Translations under genes and position numbers: made by a program
Source: Rubrivivax sp.
Lineage (GTDB): Bacteria > Pseudomonadota > Gammaproteobacteria > Burkholderiales > Burkholderiaceae_C
Reading direction: 5' to 3'
Assembly: GCA_027484885.1 (NCBI GenBank)
Contig: JAIXSD010000280.1
Coordinates: 1-5,030, forward strand
Length of the DNA: 5,030 nt
Notes under the pieces: generated by a model
What the model was told of the DNA's origin: nothing
Databases searched by the model: none
Seen by the model: the letters and a program-made list of their open reading frames with translations, nothing else
Shown: positions 1 through 5,030 of the stretch, piece after piece
How the letters are laid out: each line of letters starts with the position of its first letter
Numbering within the stretch: position 1 is the first letter of the stretch

Positions 1-494
1 ACGTCGCGGTCACCCGGCCATGGCGCCGGCGCCTCAATAGGCTCTCGAGGCATGACGACACAGAACTCGTCCTTGTTCTGACGTGCCAGCGGCAAAGGCT
101 CTCGCTGCGTGTTCGTGAAGTTGAATTCCTGCACGGCCTTGACCGGACCCTCAGCGCTGGTGAGGCAGGGCAAGCGGTAGCCCTCGAGGAAGCGAAACAC
201 CTGCTCCTGCATCTCGGGCGCAGCGGTGTTCGTCAGCACCTCGACACGAGGCGCTGCATCGGCTTGATGGAAGTGCAGTTGGACCCGCATGAAGCCGCTC
301 GCTCGGCTTCTCTCAAGCTCACTCGGATACACCGGTGGCTTCTCCTTGCGAACCAGACAGCTGAGTGACTGTGCCGGGGAAGGCGGCGTCACGTCCGATG
401 TACCTTGCGCATGCGCCGCCAGACCGAATCCGCTCAGCAGACCCAGCACCACCAGCATGCGCTCAAACCCCGTGTTCTTCGATGGGTGGTTCAA
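1..494 (-). CDS. Exported TonB C-terminal-domain-like protein, 3' end outside the window
   Basis: An uninterrupted minus-strand frame gives at least 164 residues before the left edge cuts it. The chosen start is a TTG at 494-492, because AAGGAGG lies 5 bases upstream. The in-frame ATG at 458 has no comparable site and would remove the basic n-region of the signal peptide. Residues 1-29 form a signal peptide: charged n-region with K6, E11 and R12, hydrophobic core about 13-27, and an AHA cleavage site before Q30. Residues about 53-111 resemble a TonB C-terminal fold: PPVYPSELER, then GFMRVQLHF, a VEVL strand, a helix near 93-104 and a YRLPCL strand. Cys46 and Cys110 flank this domain and could form a disulfide. 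There is no TonB-type N-terminal membrane anchor with a long Pro-rich spacer, so it is probably a free periplasmic protein and not a classical TonB. The gene lies 55 bases after tkt on the same strand with no convincing terminator between, so readthrough from tkt is likely. The family call is by pattern only; the function is unknown. Confidence 0.72.
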   Translation of the reverse strand, partial: MNHPSKNTGFERMLVVLGLLSGFGLAAHAQGTSDVTPPSPAQSLSCLVRKEKPPVYPSELERSRASGFMRVQLHFHQADAAPRVEVLTNTAAPEMQEQVFRFLEGYRLPCLTSAEGPVKAVQEFNFTNTQREPLPLARQNKDEFCVVMPREPIEAPAPWPGDRD

Positions 495-497
495 GCG

Positions 498-506
498 CTC
501 CTCCTT
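498..506 (-). promoter_or_regulatory. Strong ribosome binding site that fixes a TTG start
   Basis: Read on the minus strand this is AAGGAGGAG, an almost complete complement to the 16S rRNA 3' end. The AAGGAGG core (506-500) ends 5 bases before TTG at 494. It is the strongest Shine-Dalgarno match in the window and the main reason for starting the TonB-C-like gene at TTG and not at the downstream ATG. Confidence 0.75.
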
Positions 507-549
507 GTCTTTATTGGCCAGGGTGAAAGGTCGCGAGCTTAGCTGAATC

Positions 550-2604
550 TCAGCGCTTCTTGCCGCCCTTCAGCTTGGCCACACCCAGTGCCACCTTGAC
601 CGTGTCGACCACGTTCTCGGCGGTGAAGCCGAAGTGCTTGAACAGAACCGGGGCGGGAGCGGATTCGCCGTAGCTGTCGATGCCGACGACGGCGGCAACG
701 CCGTATTTCCACCAGCCATCGCTGACGCCCATTTCCACGGCGACGCGCGGCAGACCCTCGGGCAGCACGGCCTTCTTGTAGGCGAGGTCCTGGCGGTCGA
801 ACACAGTGGTCGAGGGCATGGAGACCACGCGCACCGGGATGCCTTGCTGGGCCAGGGTGGCTTGCGCGGCCAGGGCCAGCTGCACTTCGGAGCCGGTGGC
901 GATGATGACGCCCTTGGCCTTCTTCTTCAGGCCGGCATCGCTGGGCTCGCTCAGCACGTAAGCGCCCTTGGCGATGTCATCAACGGCGGTCTTGGGTGCG
1001 TAGGGCAGGTTCTGGCGCGACAGGGCCAGCACGCTGGGGCGCTGGGCGTTGCCGATGGCCATGGTCCAGGCGACCACGGTTTCGGTGGTGTCGGCCGGGC
1101 GCCAGACGTCCAGGCCCGGGATCAGGCGCAGGGAGGCGACATGCTCGATGGACTGATGGGTCGGGCCGTCTTCACCCAAACCGATGGAGTCGTGGGTGAA
1201 CACATGGATGACGCGCTGCTTCATCAGCGCGGCCATGCGGATGGCATTGCGGCTGTAGTCGCTGAAGGTCAGGAAGGTGCCGCCGTAGGGGATGTAGCCG
1301 CCATGCAGGGCCACGCCGTTCATGATGGCGGCCATGCCGAACTCGCGCACGCCGTAGTTGATGTGGCGACCACCGTTGCTGCTGCCATCGGCCTCGACGC
1401 GGAAGGCCGGGGTCGATTTCGTGTTGGTCAGGTTGGAACCGGTCAGGTCGGCCGAGCCGCCCAGCAGCTCAGGCACGGCGGCGGTGAAGGCTTCCAGCGC
1501 GATCTGGCTGGCCTTGCGGCTGGCGACCGTCTCGGCCTTGCCATGGGCTGCGACCACCGCGTCGACGGCGGTCTGGGCGAAGTTGGCGGGCAGCACGCCG
1601 GCCATGCGGCGGGCGAACTCGGCGGCCAGCTCGGGGTGGGCGGTGGCGTAGGCGTCGAAACGCTCGTCCCAGGCGGTTTCCAGGGCGGCGCCGGCGGCCT
1701 TGGCATCCCAGTCGGCGTACACCTCTTGCGGGATCACGAAGGGCTCATGCGCCCAGCCCAGCTGCTCGCGGGTCAGCTTGATTTCCTCGTTACCCAGCGG
1801 CTCGCCGTGGGCCTTGGCGGTGTTGGCGCGGTTGGGCGAGCCCTTGCCGATATGGGTCTTGGCGATCACCAGGGTCGGCTTGGCCGTGCTCTTCTTGGCA
1901 TCGGCAATGGCGGCATCGACAGCGTCGACATCATGGCCATCGACCGGGCCGACCACATTCCAGCCGTAGGCTTCAAAACGCTGGGCGGTGTTGTCGGCAA
2001 ACCAGGGGGCGACCTGGCCGTCGATGGAGATGCCGTTGTCGTCGTAGATGGCGATCAGCTTGTTCAGCTTCCAGGCGCCGGCCAGCGAAGCGGCTTCGTG
2101 GCTGATGCCTTCCATCAGGCAGCCATCACCCAGGAACACATAGGTGTGGTGGTCGACGATCTGGTGCTCGTCGATATTGAATTCCTTGGCCAGCATCTTC
2201 TCAGCCAGGGCCAGACCCACGGCATTGGTGATGCCCTGGCCCAGCGGGCCGGTGGTGGTTTCCACGCCCGGGGTGATGCCCACTTCCGGGTGGCCCGGGG
2301 TCTTGCTGTGCAGCTGGCGGAAGGCCTTGAGCTCTTCGATCGGCAGCTCGTAGCCCGACAGGTGCAGCAGGGCGTAGATCAGCATCGAACCGTGGCCATT
2401 GGACAGCACGAAGCGGTCGCGGTTGGCCCATTGCGGGTTGGCCGGGTTGTGACGCAGATGGCGGCTCCACAGGGCCACGGCGATGTCGGCCATGCCCATG
2501 GGGGCGCCCGGGTGGCCCGAGTTGGCTTGCTGCACGGCGTCCATGGCCAGTGCGCGAATGGCGTTGGCCATCAGGGTGGGGTTGCGAGCAGCGGTAGTTG
2601 CCAT
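550..2604 (-). CDS. tkt: Transketolase
   Basis: This cytoplasmic, thiamine-diphosphate-dependent enzyme moves two-carbon ketol units between sugar phosphates in the non-oxidative pentose phosphate pathway and, where present, the Calvin cycle. The 684 residues are slightly longer than E. coli TktA (about 663) and appear intact. The N-terminal cofactor domain spans about 1-335, with [12 protein letters not shown] at 29-40, GHGS at 70-73, TTGPLGQG at 117-124 and the ThDP/metal motif GDGCLMEG at 159-166. The pyrimidine-binding domain spans about 355-530, with [10 protein letters not shown] near 382-391, the expected catalytic Glu421 in REFGM, and Asp479/His483 in GEDGPTH. The C-terminal domain spans about 545-670. 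Conserved His31, His71, His105, His266, His470, Arg363 and Arg530 sit where E. coli TktA residues are expected. The first ATG is used because the family motif begins near residue 25. No clear Shine-Dalgarno precedes it. A lysine-rich GGKKR tail ends the protein. The downstream neighbour is a TonB-C-like gene, not gap or pgk, which often accompany tkt in related bacteria (from general knowledge, not checked). Family assignment is very secure; the tktA/tktB/cbbT distinction cannot be made. Confidence 0.98.
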   Translation of the reverse strand: MATTAARNPTLMANAIRALAMDAVQQANSGHPGAPMGMADIAVALWSRHLRHNPANPQWANRDRFVLSNGHGSMLIYALLHLSGYELPIEELKAFRQLHSKTPGHPEVGITPGVETTTGPLGQGITNAVGLALAEKMLAKEFNIDEHQIVDHHTYVFLGDGCLMEGISHEAASLAGAWKLNKLIAIYDDNGISIDGQVAPWFADNTAQRFEAYGWNVVGPVDGHDVDAVDAAIADAKKSTAKPTLVIAKTHIGKGSPNRANTAKAHGEPLGNEEIKLTREQLGWAHEPFVIPQEVYADWDAKAAGAALETAWDERFDAYATAHPELAAEFARRMAGVLPANFAQTAVDAVVAAHGKAETVASRKASQIALEAFTAAVPELLGGSADLTGSNLTNTKSTPAFRVEADGSSNGGRHINYGVREFGMAAIMNGVALHGGYIPYGGTFLTFSDYSRNAIRMAALMKQRVIHVFTHDSIGLGEDGPTHQSIEHVASLRLIPGLDVWRPADTTETVVAWTMAIGNAQRPSVLALSRQNLPYAPKTAVDDIAKGAYVLSEPSDAGLKKKAKGVIIATGSEVQLALAAQATLAQQGIPVRVVSMPSTTVFDRQDLAYKKAVLPEGLPRVAVEMGVSDGWWKYGVAAVVGIDSYGESAPAPVLFKHFGFTAENVVDTVKVALGVAKLKGGKKR

Positions 2605-2640
2605 GTGCGTCCGGAAGGAGAAGTTGCGGGGTAATCCCGG

Positions 2641-2669
2641 ATTTTACTTGGCCGCCGTGGTAGTGGCAC
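2641..2669 (-). promoter_or_regulatory. Candidate sigma70 promoter for tkt
   Basis: On the minus strand, GTGCCA (2669-2664, four of six matches to TTGACA) and TAAAAT (2646-2641, five of six matches to TATAAT) are separated by exactly 17 bases. Transcription would start near 2634, leaving a leader of about 30 bases before the tkt ATG. TAAAAT stands out in a very GC-rich gap. A small CGGG-ATTAC-CCCG inverted repeat lies just downstream, around the expected start point. The call is from consensus matching only. Confidence 0.42.
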
Positions 2670-2802
2670 CCGACCCGCGCGCCAGCCCTGCCGGAATGGG
2701 CCGCCGGCGCTTGATGCAGCGCAAGTTCGTGCCGCCGAAATCTGCCAGTCTTGCGGCTGCGCGCCTTCCCTCCTTCTTGCGCCGCGCCGCCTCGGAGGCC
2801 CC

Positions 2803-3396
2803 ATGCCCACGAACCGCCCGCTGACCCTGCAGGTGATCCGCGACGAACATCGCGCCCTGGCTGCCATGCTGCGATCCCTGCCCCTGCTGCTGGCCGAACT
2901 GCGCCGGCGCCAGGCGCAGCCTGATTTCGCCGCCCTGCGCGCCATGCTCTTCTACTTGGACGAGTTTCCCGAGCGCTTGCACCACCCCAAGGAAAGCAGC
3001 CTGCTCTTCCCCAAGCTGCGCGCCCGGGCGCCCGAGATCCGCTGCGTGCTGGACCGGCTGGACGAAGACCATCTGCGCGGCGAGCGCGCCATCCGCGATC
3101 TGGAGCATGCGCTGCTGGCCTTCGAGATCATGGGCGAGAGCCGGCGCGAGGCCTTCGAGCAGCTCTGCGAGCGCTATGTCCACGGCTATCTGCAGCACAT
3201 GCAGGTGGAAGAAACACAGGTCCTGCCTCTGGCCCTGCAGCATCTGAACGCGGAGGACTGGGCCGAGCTCGACGAGGCCTTTGCCAGCAACCGCGACCCC
3301 TTGGCCGGCCATGCGGTGGATGCGCCCTACCAAGCCCTGGTGCAGACGGTGCTGCACGCGCTGCCGGCGCCGCTGGGTTTCGGGCCGGCCTTGTAG
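2803..3396 (+). CDS. Hemerythrin HHE cation-binding domain protein
   Basis: This 197-residue protein has no signal peptide or membrane segment, so it is probably cytoplasmic. It looks like a four-helix bundle of the hemerythrin/HHE family, which binds a di-iron (or similar) centre. The ligand pattern is visible in order: His16 in DEHRAL, His60-His61 with Glu64 in LHHPKE, His90 in DEDHLRGE with Glu94 following, and His132 with Glu136 in HMQVEE. His127 is a further candidate. The H-x3-E spacing at 60/64 and 132/136 is that expected of HHE domains. A C-terminal extension (about 150-197), with EDWAELDEAFASNRDPL, is typical of stand-alone bacterial members. The ATG at 2803 is preceded by GGAGG at 2794-2798, with a rather short spacing of 4 bases. 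No convincing promoter was found in the gap shared with divergent tkt. Family roles include oxygen, NO or redox sensing and iron handling; which applies here cannot be told. No DNA-binding or signalling domain is fused to it. Confidence 0.93.
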   Translation: MPTNRPLTLQVIRDEHRALAAMLRSLPLLLAELRRRQAQPDFAALRAMLFYLDEFPERLHHPKESSLLFPKLRARAPEIRCVLDRLDEDHLRGERAIRDLEHALLAFEIMGESRREAFEQLCERYVHGYLQHMQVEETQVLPLALQHLNAEDWAELDEAFASNRDPLAGHAVDAPYQALVQTVLHALPAPLGFGPAL

Positions 3397-3427
3397 GCCC
3401 AAGGGCGCGCGCGAACAACGCACAAAT

Positions 3428-3485
3428 GGGCGATAAACAACGCCTTGTTTGAACTCAGGCCGGGGGGAGCATCGGGCGATAAACA
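3428..3485 (+). repeat. Pair of exact 12-base direct repeats before the porin gene
   Basis: GGGCGATAAACA occurs at 3428-3439 and again at 3474-3485, a 46-base period that places both copies on roughly similar faces of the helix (about 4.4 turns). Both copies are in the 141-base gap between the hemerythrin stop and the porin start, with the second 52 bases before the porin ATG. They are AT-richer than their surroundings. Paired operators for a regulator of the porin operon are the simplest reading. They do not resemble a Pho box (CTGTCAT-type). The repeat itself is seen directly; the regulatory role is inference. Confidence 0.6.
3435..3450. repeat. Perfect inverted repeat overlapping the first direct repeat
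   Basis: AAACAA-CGCC-TTGTTT is a perfect 6-base inverted repeat around a 4-base centre. It begins inside the first GGGCGATAAACA copy. The second copy is followed by GAAAC and lacks the palindrome. The stem is mostly A-T, so as RNA it would be weak, and no T-run follows, which makes a terminator for the hemerythrin gene unlikely. An operator half-site pair is possible. Confidence 0.4.
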
Positions 3486-3524
3486 GAAACAGGCATCTCG
3501 CTGCGATGGTGCTGTTGATCCATT

Positions 3525-3531
3525 GGAAGGA
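3525..3531 (+). promoter_or_regulatory. Ribosome binding site that sets the porin start at 3538
   Basis: GGAAGGA lies 6 bases before the ATG at 3538. The frame stays open back to a TTG at 3445, but that start has no good Shine-Dalgarno and would bury the signal peptide behind 31 polar residues. The 3538 start is therefore preferred. Confidence 0.75.
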
Positions 3532-3537
3532 CCCAAG

Positions 3538-4701
3538 ATGCGAAAGCTCCCCCCCACGCCCCCCACCTCACGCACGCGCTCGCTGCTGAAGCCCCTGAGC
3601 CTGGCCATCGGCCTGCTCGGCGCCAGCGGCCTCAGCCAGGCGGTGGATTTCAGCTACTCCGGCTTCGGCAACGTCACCCTCGGCAAGGTGGTCAGTGCCG
3701 GTGGCATCGACATCGGCTACCCCGACGGCGCGCAGTGGAACTGCCCCTGCCTGATTGCCGATTTCTCGCACGGCTCGGTCTACGAGCAGAAGTGGTCGCT
3801 CAAGCCCGAATCGCGCATCGGCCTGCAGGGCAACTGGACCTTCACGCCCGATCTGTCCTTCACCGCCCAGGGCGTCGCCCGCCATGCGGCCCAGAAGGCC
3901 AAGGCCGATCTCGAATGGGCCTATCTGTCCTACAACCTGACCCCGCAGCTGACGGTGCAGCTGGGCCGCAAGCGCCTGCCCTTGTTCTTCTACTCCGACT
4001 ACCAGGACGTCAGCTACGCCTACAGCTGGGTGCGCGTGCCGCCCGATGTCTACGGCTGGGCCGTCGTCAACTACAACGGCGCCAACCTGACCTACCGCGG
4101 CGATGTGTCCGGCTGGGCGGTCAAGTCCACCGTCTACGCGGGCAGTGAGCACACCAAGAAGAACCCGATCGCCAAGCTGGAAAACGCCTCGCCCTCGGAC
4201 ATCAACTGGGACCAGATGTGGGGCGTGGATCTGGAAGTCAACCGTGACTGGTTCACCGCCCGCCTGGCCTTGAACAAGTCCAAGCAACAGCAGTTCCGCG
4301 ATGGCATCCAGACCTCGCCCAACCCGGCTGACGGCACCCATTCGCCGCAGACCTTTGCCGCCCTGTCCTTTGTGATCGACAAGGACAACTGGCTGCTGCG
4401 CAGCGAGATCTCCTACATCGACCGCTCGCCAGCGCGCGGCAGCTACCGTGGCCGCATGATCGGCGCCGGCTACCGCTTCGACAAGTTCACGCCCATGGTG
4501 ACGGTCAGCCAGCTCAAGGCCTACAACAACGCGTTCACCACCCTGGCCGAGAAGGACGCGATGACCAGCTTCAGCCTGCGCTACGACCTGAGCGACACCA
4601 GCTCGATCAAGGCCCAGTACGACCGCAGCCGCTGGGACTTGCTGGACGGCAACGATGTGCGCCGCAAGCTCGTGACCCTGTCCTACGACTTCGTCTTCTG
4701 A
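3538..4701 (+). CDS. Outer-membrane porin-like beta-barrel protein
   Basis: The 387-residue precursor is predicted to be exported and inserted in the outer membrane as a beta-barrel. Residues 1-35 form a long signal peptide: an unusual Pro-rich basic n-region (LPPTPPTSRTR), a hydrophobic core about 19-33 and an SQA cleavage site before V36. The mature part shows porin-like alternating strands, including FSYSGFGNVTLGK at 38-50, a porin-type ESRIGLQG at 91-98, and LEWAYLSYNL at 125-134 followed by LTVQLGRKRL. It ends in LSYDFVF, with aromatic residues at the last, third-last and fifth-last positions, the signal recognised by the BAM assembly machinery. WNCPC at 67-71 supplies two closely spaced cysteines, rare in barrels. 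The substrate is not evident. The PstS-like gene 15 bases downstream suggests an anion such as phosphate or another small solute, but this is inference from context. Two short C-runs (7 and 6) occur within codons 4-9. It might be filed as a general or phosphate/sulfate-type porin; I cannot assign a named subfamily. Confidence 0.85.
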   Translation: MRKLPPTPPTSRTRSLLKPLSLAIGLLGASGLSQAVDFSYSGFGNVTLGKVVSAGGIDIGYPDGAQWNCPCLIADFSHGSVYEQKWSLKPESRIGLQGNWTFTPDLSFTAQGVARHAAQKAKADLEWAYLSYNLTPQLTVQLGRKRLPLFFYSDYQDVSYAYSWVRVPPDVYGWAVVNYNGANLTYRGDVSGWAVKSTVYAGSEHTKKNPIAKLENASPSDINWDQMWGVDLEVNRDWFTARLALNKSKQQQFRDGIQTSPNPADGTHSPQTFAALSFVIDKDNWLLRSEISYIDRSPARGSYRGRMIGAGYRFDKFTPMVTVSQLKAYNNAFTTLAEKDAMTSFSLRYDLSDTSSIKAQYDRSRWDLLDGNDVRRKLVTLSYDFVF

Positions 4702-4716
4702 GCGGGGGCCGACATC

Positions 4717-5030
4717 ATGATGAGCAACAAGCACACCACACGCACCACGCTGGCCGCGGCCGGCCTCTGCCTCAGCCTCGGACTGCTGGCCTCGGCCGCC
4801 CAGGCGGATGCAGTCGTCATCGTCCACCCGAGCAATGCCACGGCACTCGATGACGAGCAGATCAGCAAGATCTTCCTCGGCCAGACCAAGACCTTTGCCG
4901 GCGGCGGCGAAGCCATCCCCGTGGACCAGAAAGAAGGCGCCGCGCGCGAAGACTTCGGCAACAAGGTGCTGAAGAAAAACCAGGCCCAGCTCAAAGCCCT
5001 GTGGGCCCGCCAGATCTTCACCGGCGGCGC
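4717..5030 (+). CDS. Short PstS-like phosphate-binding-family periplasmic protein, 3' end outside the window
   Basis: The frame gives 104 residues before the right edge cuts it. Tandem ATGs at 4717 and 4720 are both possible starts. A weak G-rich site (GGGGG at 4704-4708) precedes them at 8 bases. Residues 1-30 form a signal peptide with core about 11-28 and SAAQA before D31; Cys18 is not in a proper lipobox, so it is not a lipoprotein. The mature part begins AVVIVHPSN, continues with LDDEQISKIFLGQ (44-56), then IPVDQKEGAAREDF (67-80), a Lys-rich VLKKN and ALWARQIFTGG. This order is characteristic of small stand-alone PstS-like proteins, usually about 140 residues, which carry only part of the two-lobed solute-binding fold. 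It lies 15 bases after the porin gene and is probably co-transcribed and translationally linked. No pstCAB genes are visible. A role in phosphate or other anion capture or sensing is plausible; binding cannot be judged from the visible part. Confidence 0.85.
   Translation, partial: MMSNKHTTRTTLAAAGLCLSLGLLASAAQADAVVIVHPSNATALDDEQISKIFLGQTKTFAGGGEAIPVDQKEGAAREDFGNKVLKKNQAQLKALWARQIFTGG

Noticed and set aside
289..546. 85-codon plus-strand open frame at the left
   Set aside because: It overlaps the minus-strand TonB-C-like gene, which has a signal peptide and a strong ribosome binding site; this frame has neither.
542..554. GCTGA-ATC-TCAGC hairpin at the tkt stop codon as a terminator
   Set aside because: The stem is only 5 bases, it overlaps the stop codon, and no T-run follows on the minus strand, so it is unlikely to end transcription.
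634..2634. 666-codon open frame on the plus strand opposite tkt
   Set aside because: Its translation is a low-complexity Gly/Ala/His/Val/Gln-rich sequence typical of the antisense of GC-rich codons, and the opposite strand encodes an unmistakable transketolase.
2711..2741. TTGATG ... CGAAAT as a promoter for the hemerythrin gene
   Set aside because: The -10 matches only three of six bases and the spacing is 19, no better than chance.
3382..3400. GGGCC...GGCCC inverted repeat at the end of the hemerythrin gene as a terminator
   Set aside because: It overlaps the stop codon and is followed by a GC-rich stretch with no T-run.
2644..3423. 259-codon minus-strand open frame opposite the hemerythrin gene
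   Set aside because: Gln/Leu/Ala-rich shadow. The plus strand carries the full set of HHE metal ligands and a ribosome binding site.
3426..3452. Eight-codon ATG-started leader ORF upstream of the porin gene
   Set aside because: No ribosome binding site precedes it, and it consists mostly of the direct-repeat and palindrome sequence; it gives no sign of attenuation.
3568..4827. 419-codon minus-strand open frame opposite the porin and PstS-like genes
   Set aside because: It has Val/Gly/Ala/Gln-rich shadow composition, spans the junction of two well-supported plus-strand genes, and shows no domain pattern.

Overview
The window looks like chromosomal DNA from a GC-rich betaproteobacterium, most likely of the Burkholderiales (Roseateles/Leptothrix/Rubrivivax side). 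This is an inference from codon use, the transketolase sequence, and the combination of an HHE hemerythrin, a porin and a short PstS-like protein. No taxonomic search could be run. I see no tRNA, rRNA, CRISPR array, insertion sequence or phage gene.

Layout. The left half is transcribed on the minus strand. A complete transketolase gene (tkt, 2604 down to 550) is followed 55 bases later by a small exported protein with a TonB-C-like domain. That second gene starts at a TTG at 494 behind a near-perfect ribosome binding site and runs off the left edge. The right half is transcribed on the plus strand. It holds a hemerythrin HHE-domain protein (2803-3396), then a 141-base regulatory gap, then an outer-membrane porin-like protein (3538-4701), and 15 bases later a short periplasmic PstS-like phosphate-binding-family protein (from 4717, cut by the right edge). 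tkt and the hemerythrin gene are divergent across a 198-base gap that contains a plausible sigma70 promoter for tkt.

How the genes fit together. Transketolase is central metabolism (pentose phosphate or Calvin cycle). The hemerythrin protein is probably a cytoplasmic di-iron protein for oxygen, NO or redox handling, and nothing links it to tkt beyond position. The porin and the PstS-like gene are almost certainly one operon and form the most interesting unit: an outer-membrane channel next to a small exported solute-binding-type protein that is not visibly accompanied by an ABC transporter. The gap before the porin has an exact 12-base direct repeat (46-base period) and an overlapping 16-base inverted repeat, both candidates for regulator binding.

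Long open frames opposite tkt, the hemerythrin gene and the porin gene are shadows produced by GC-rich codon use and are not annotated. No gene-free stretch exceeds 300 bases.
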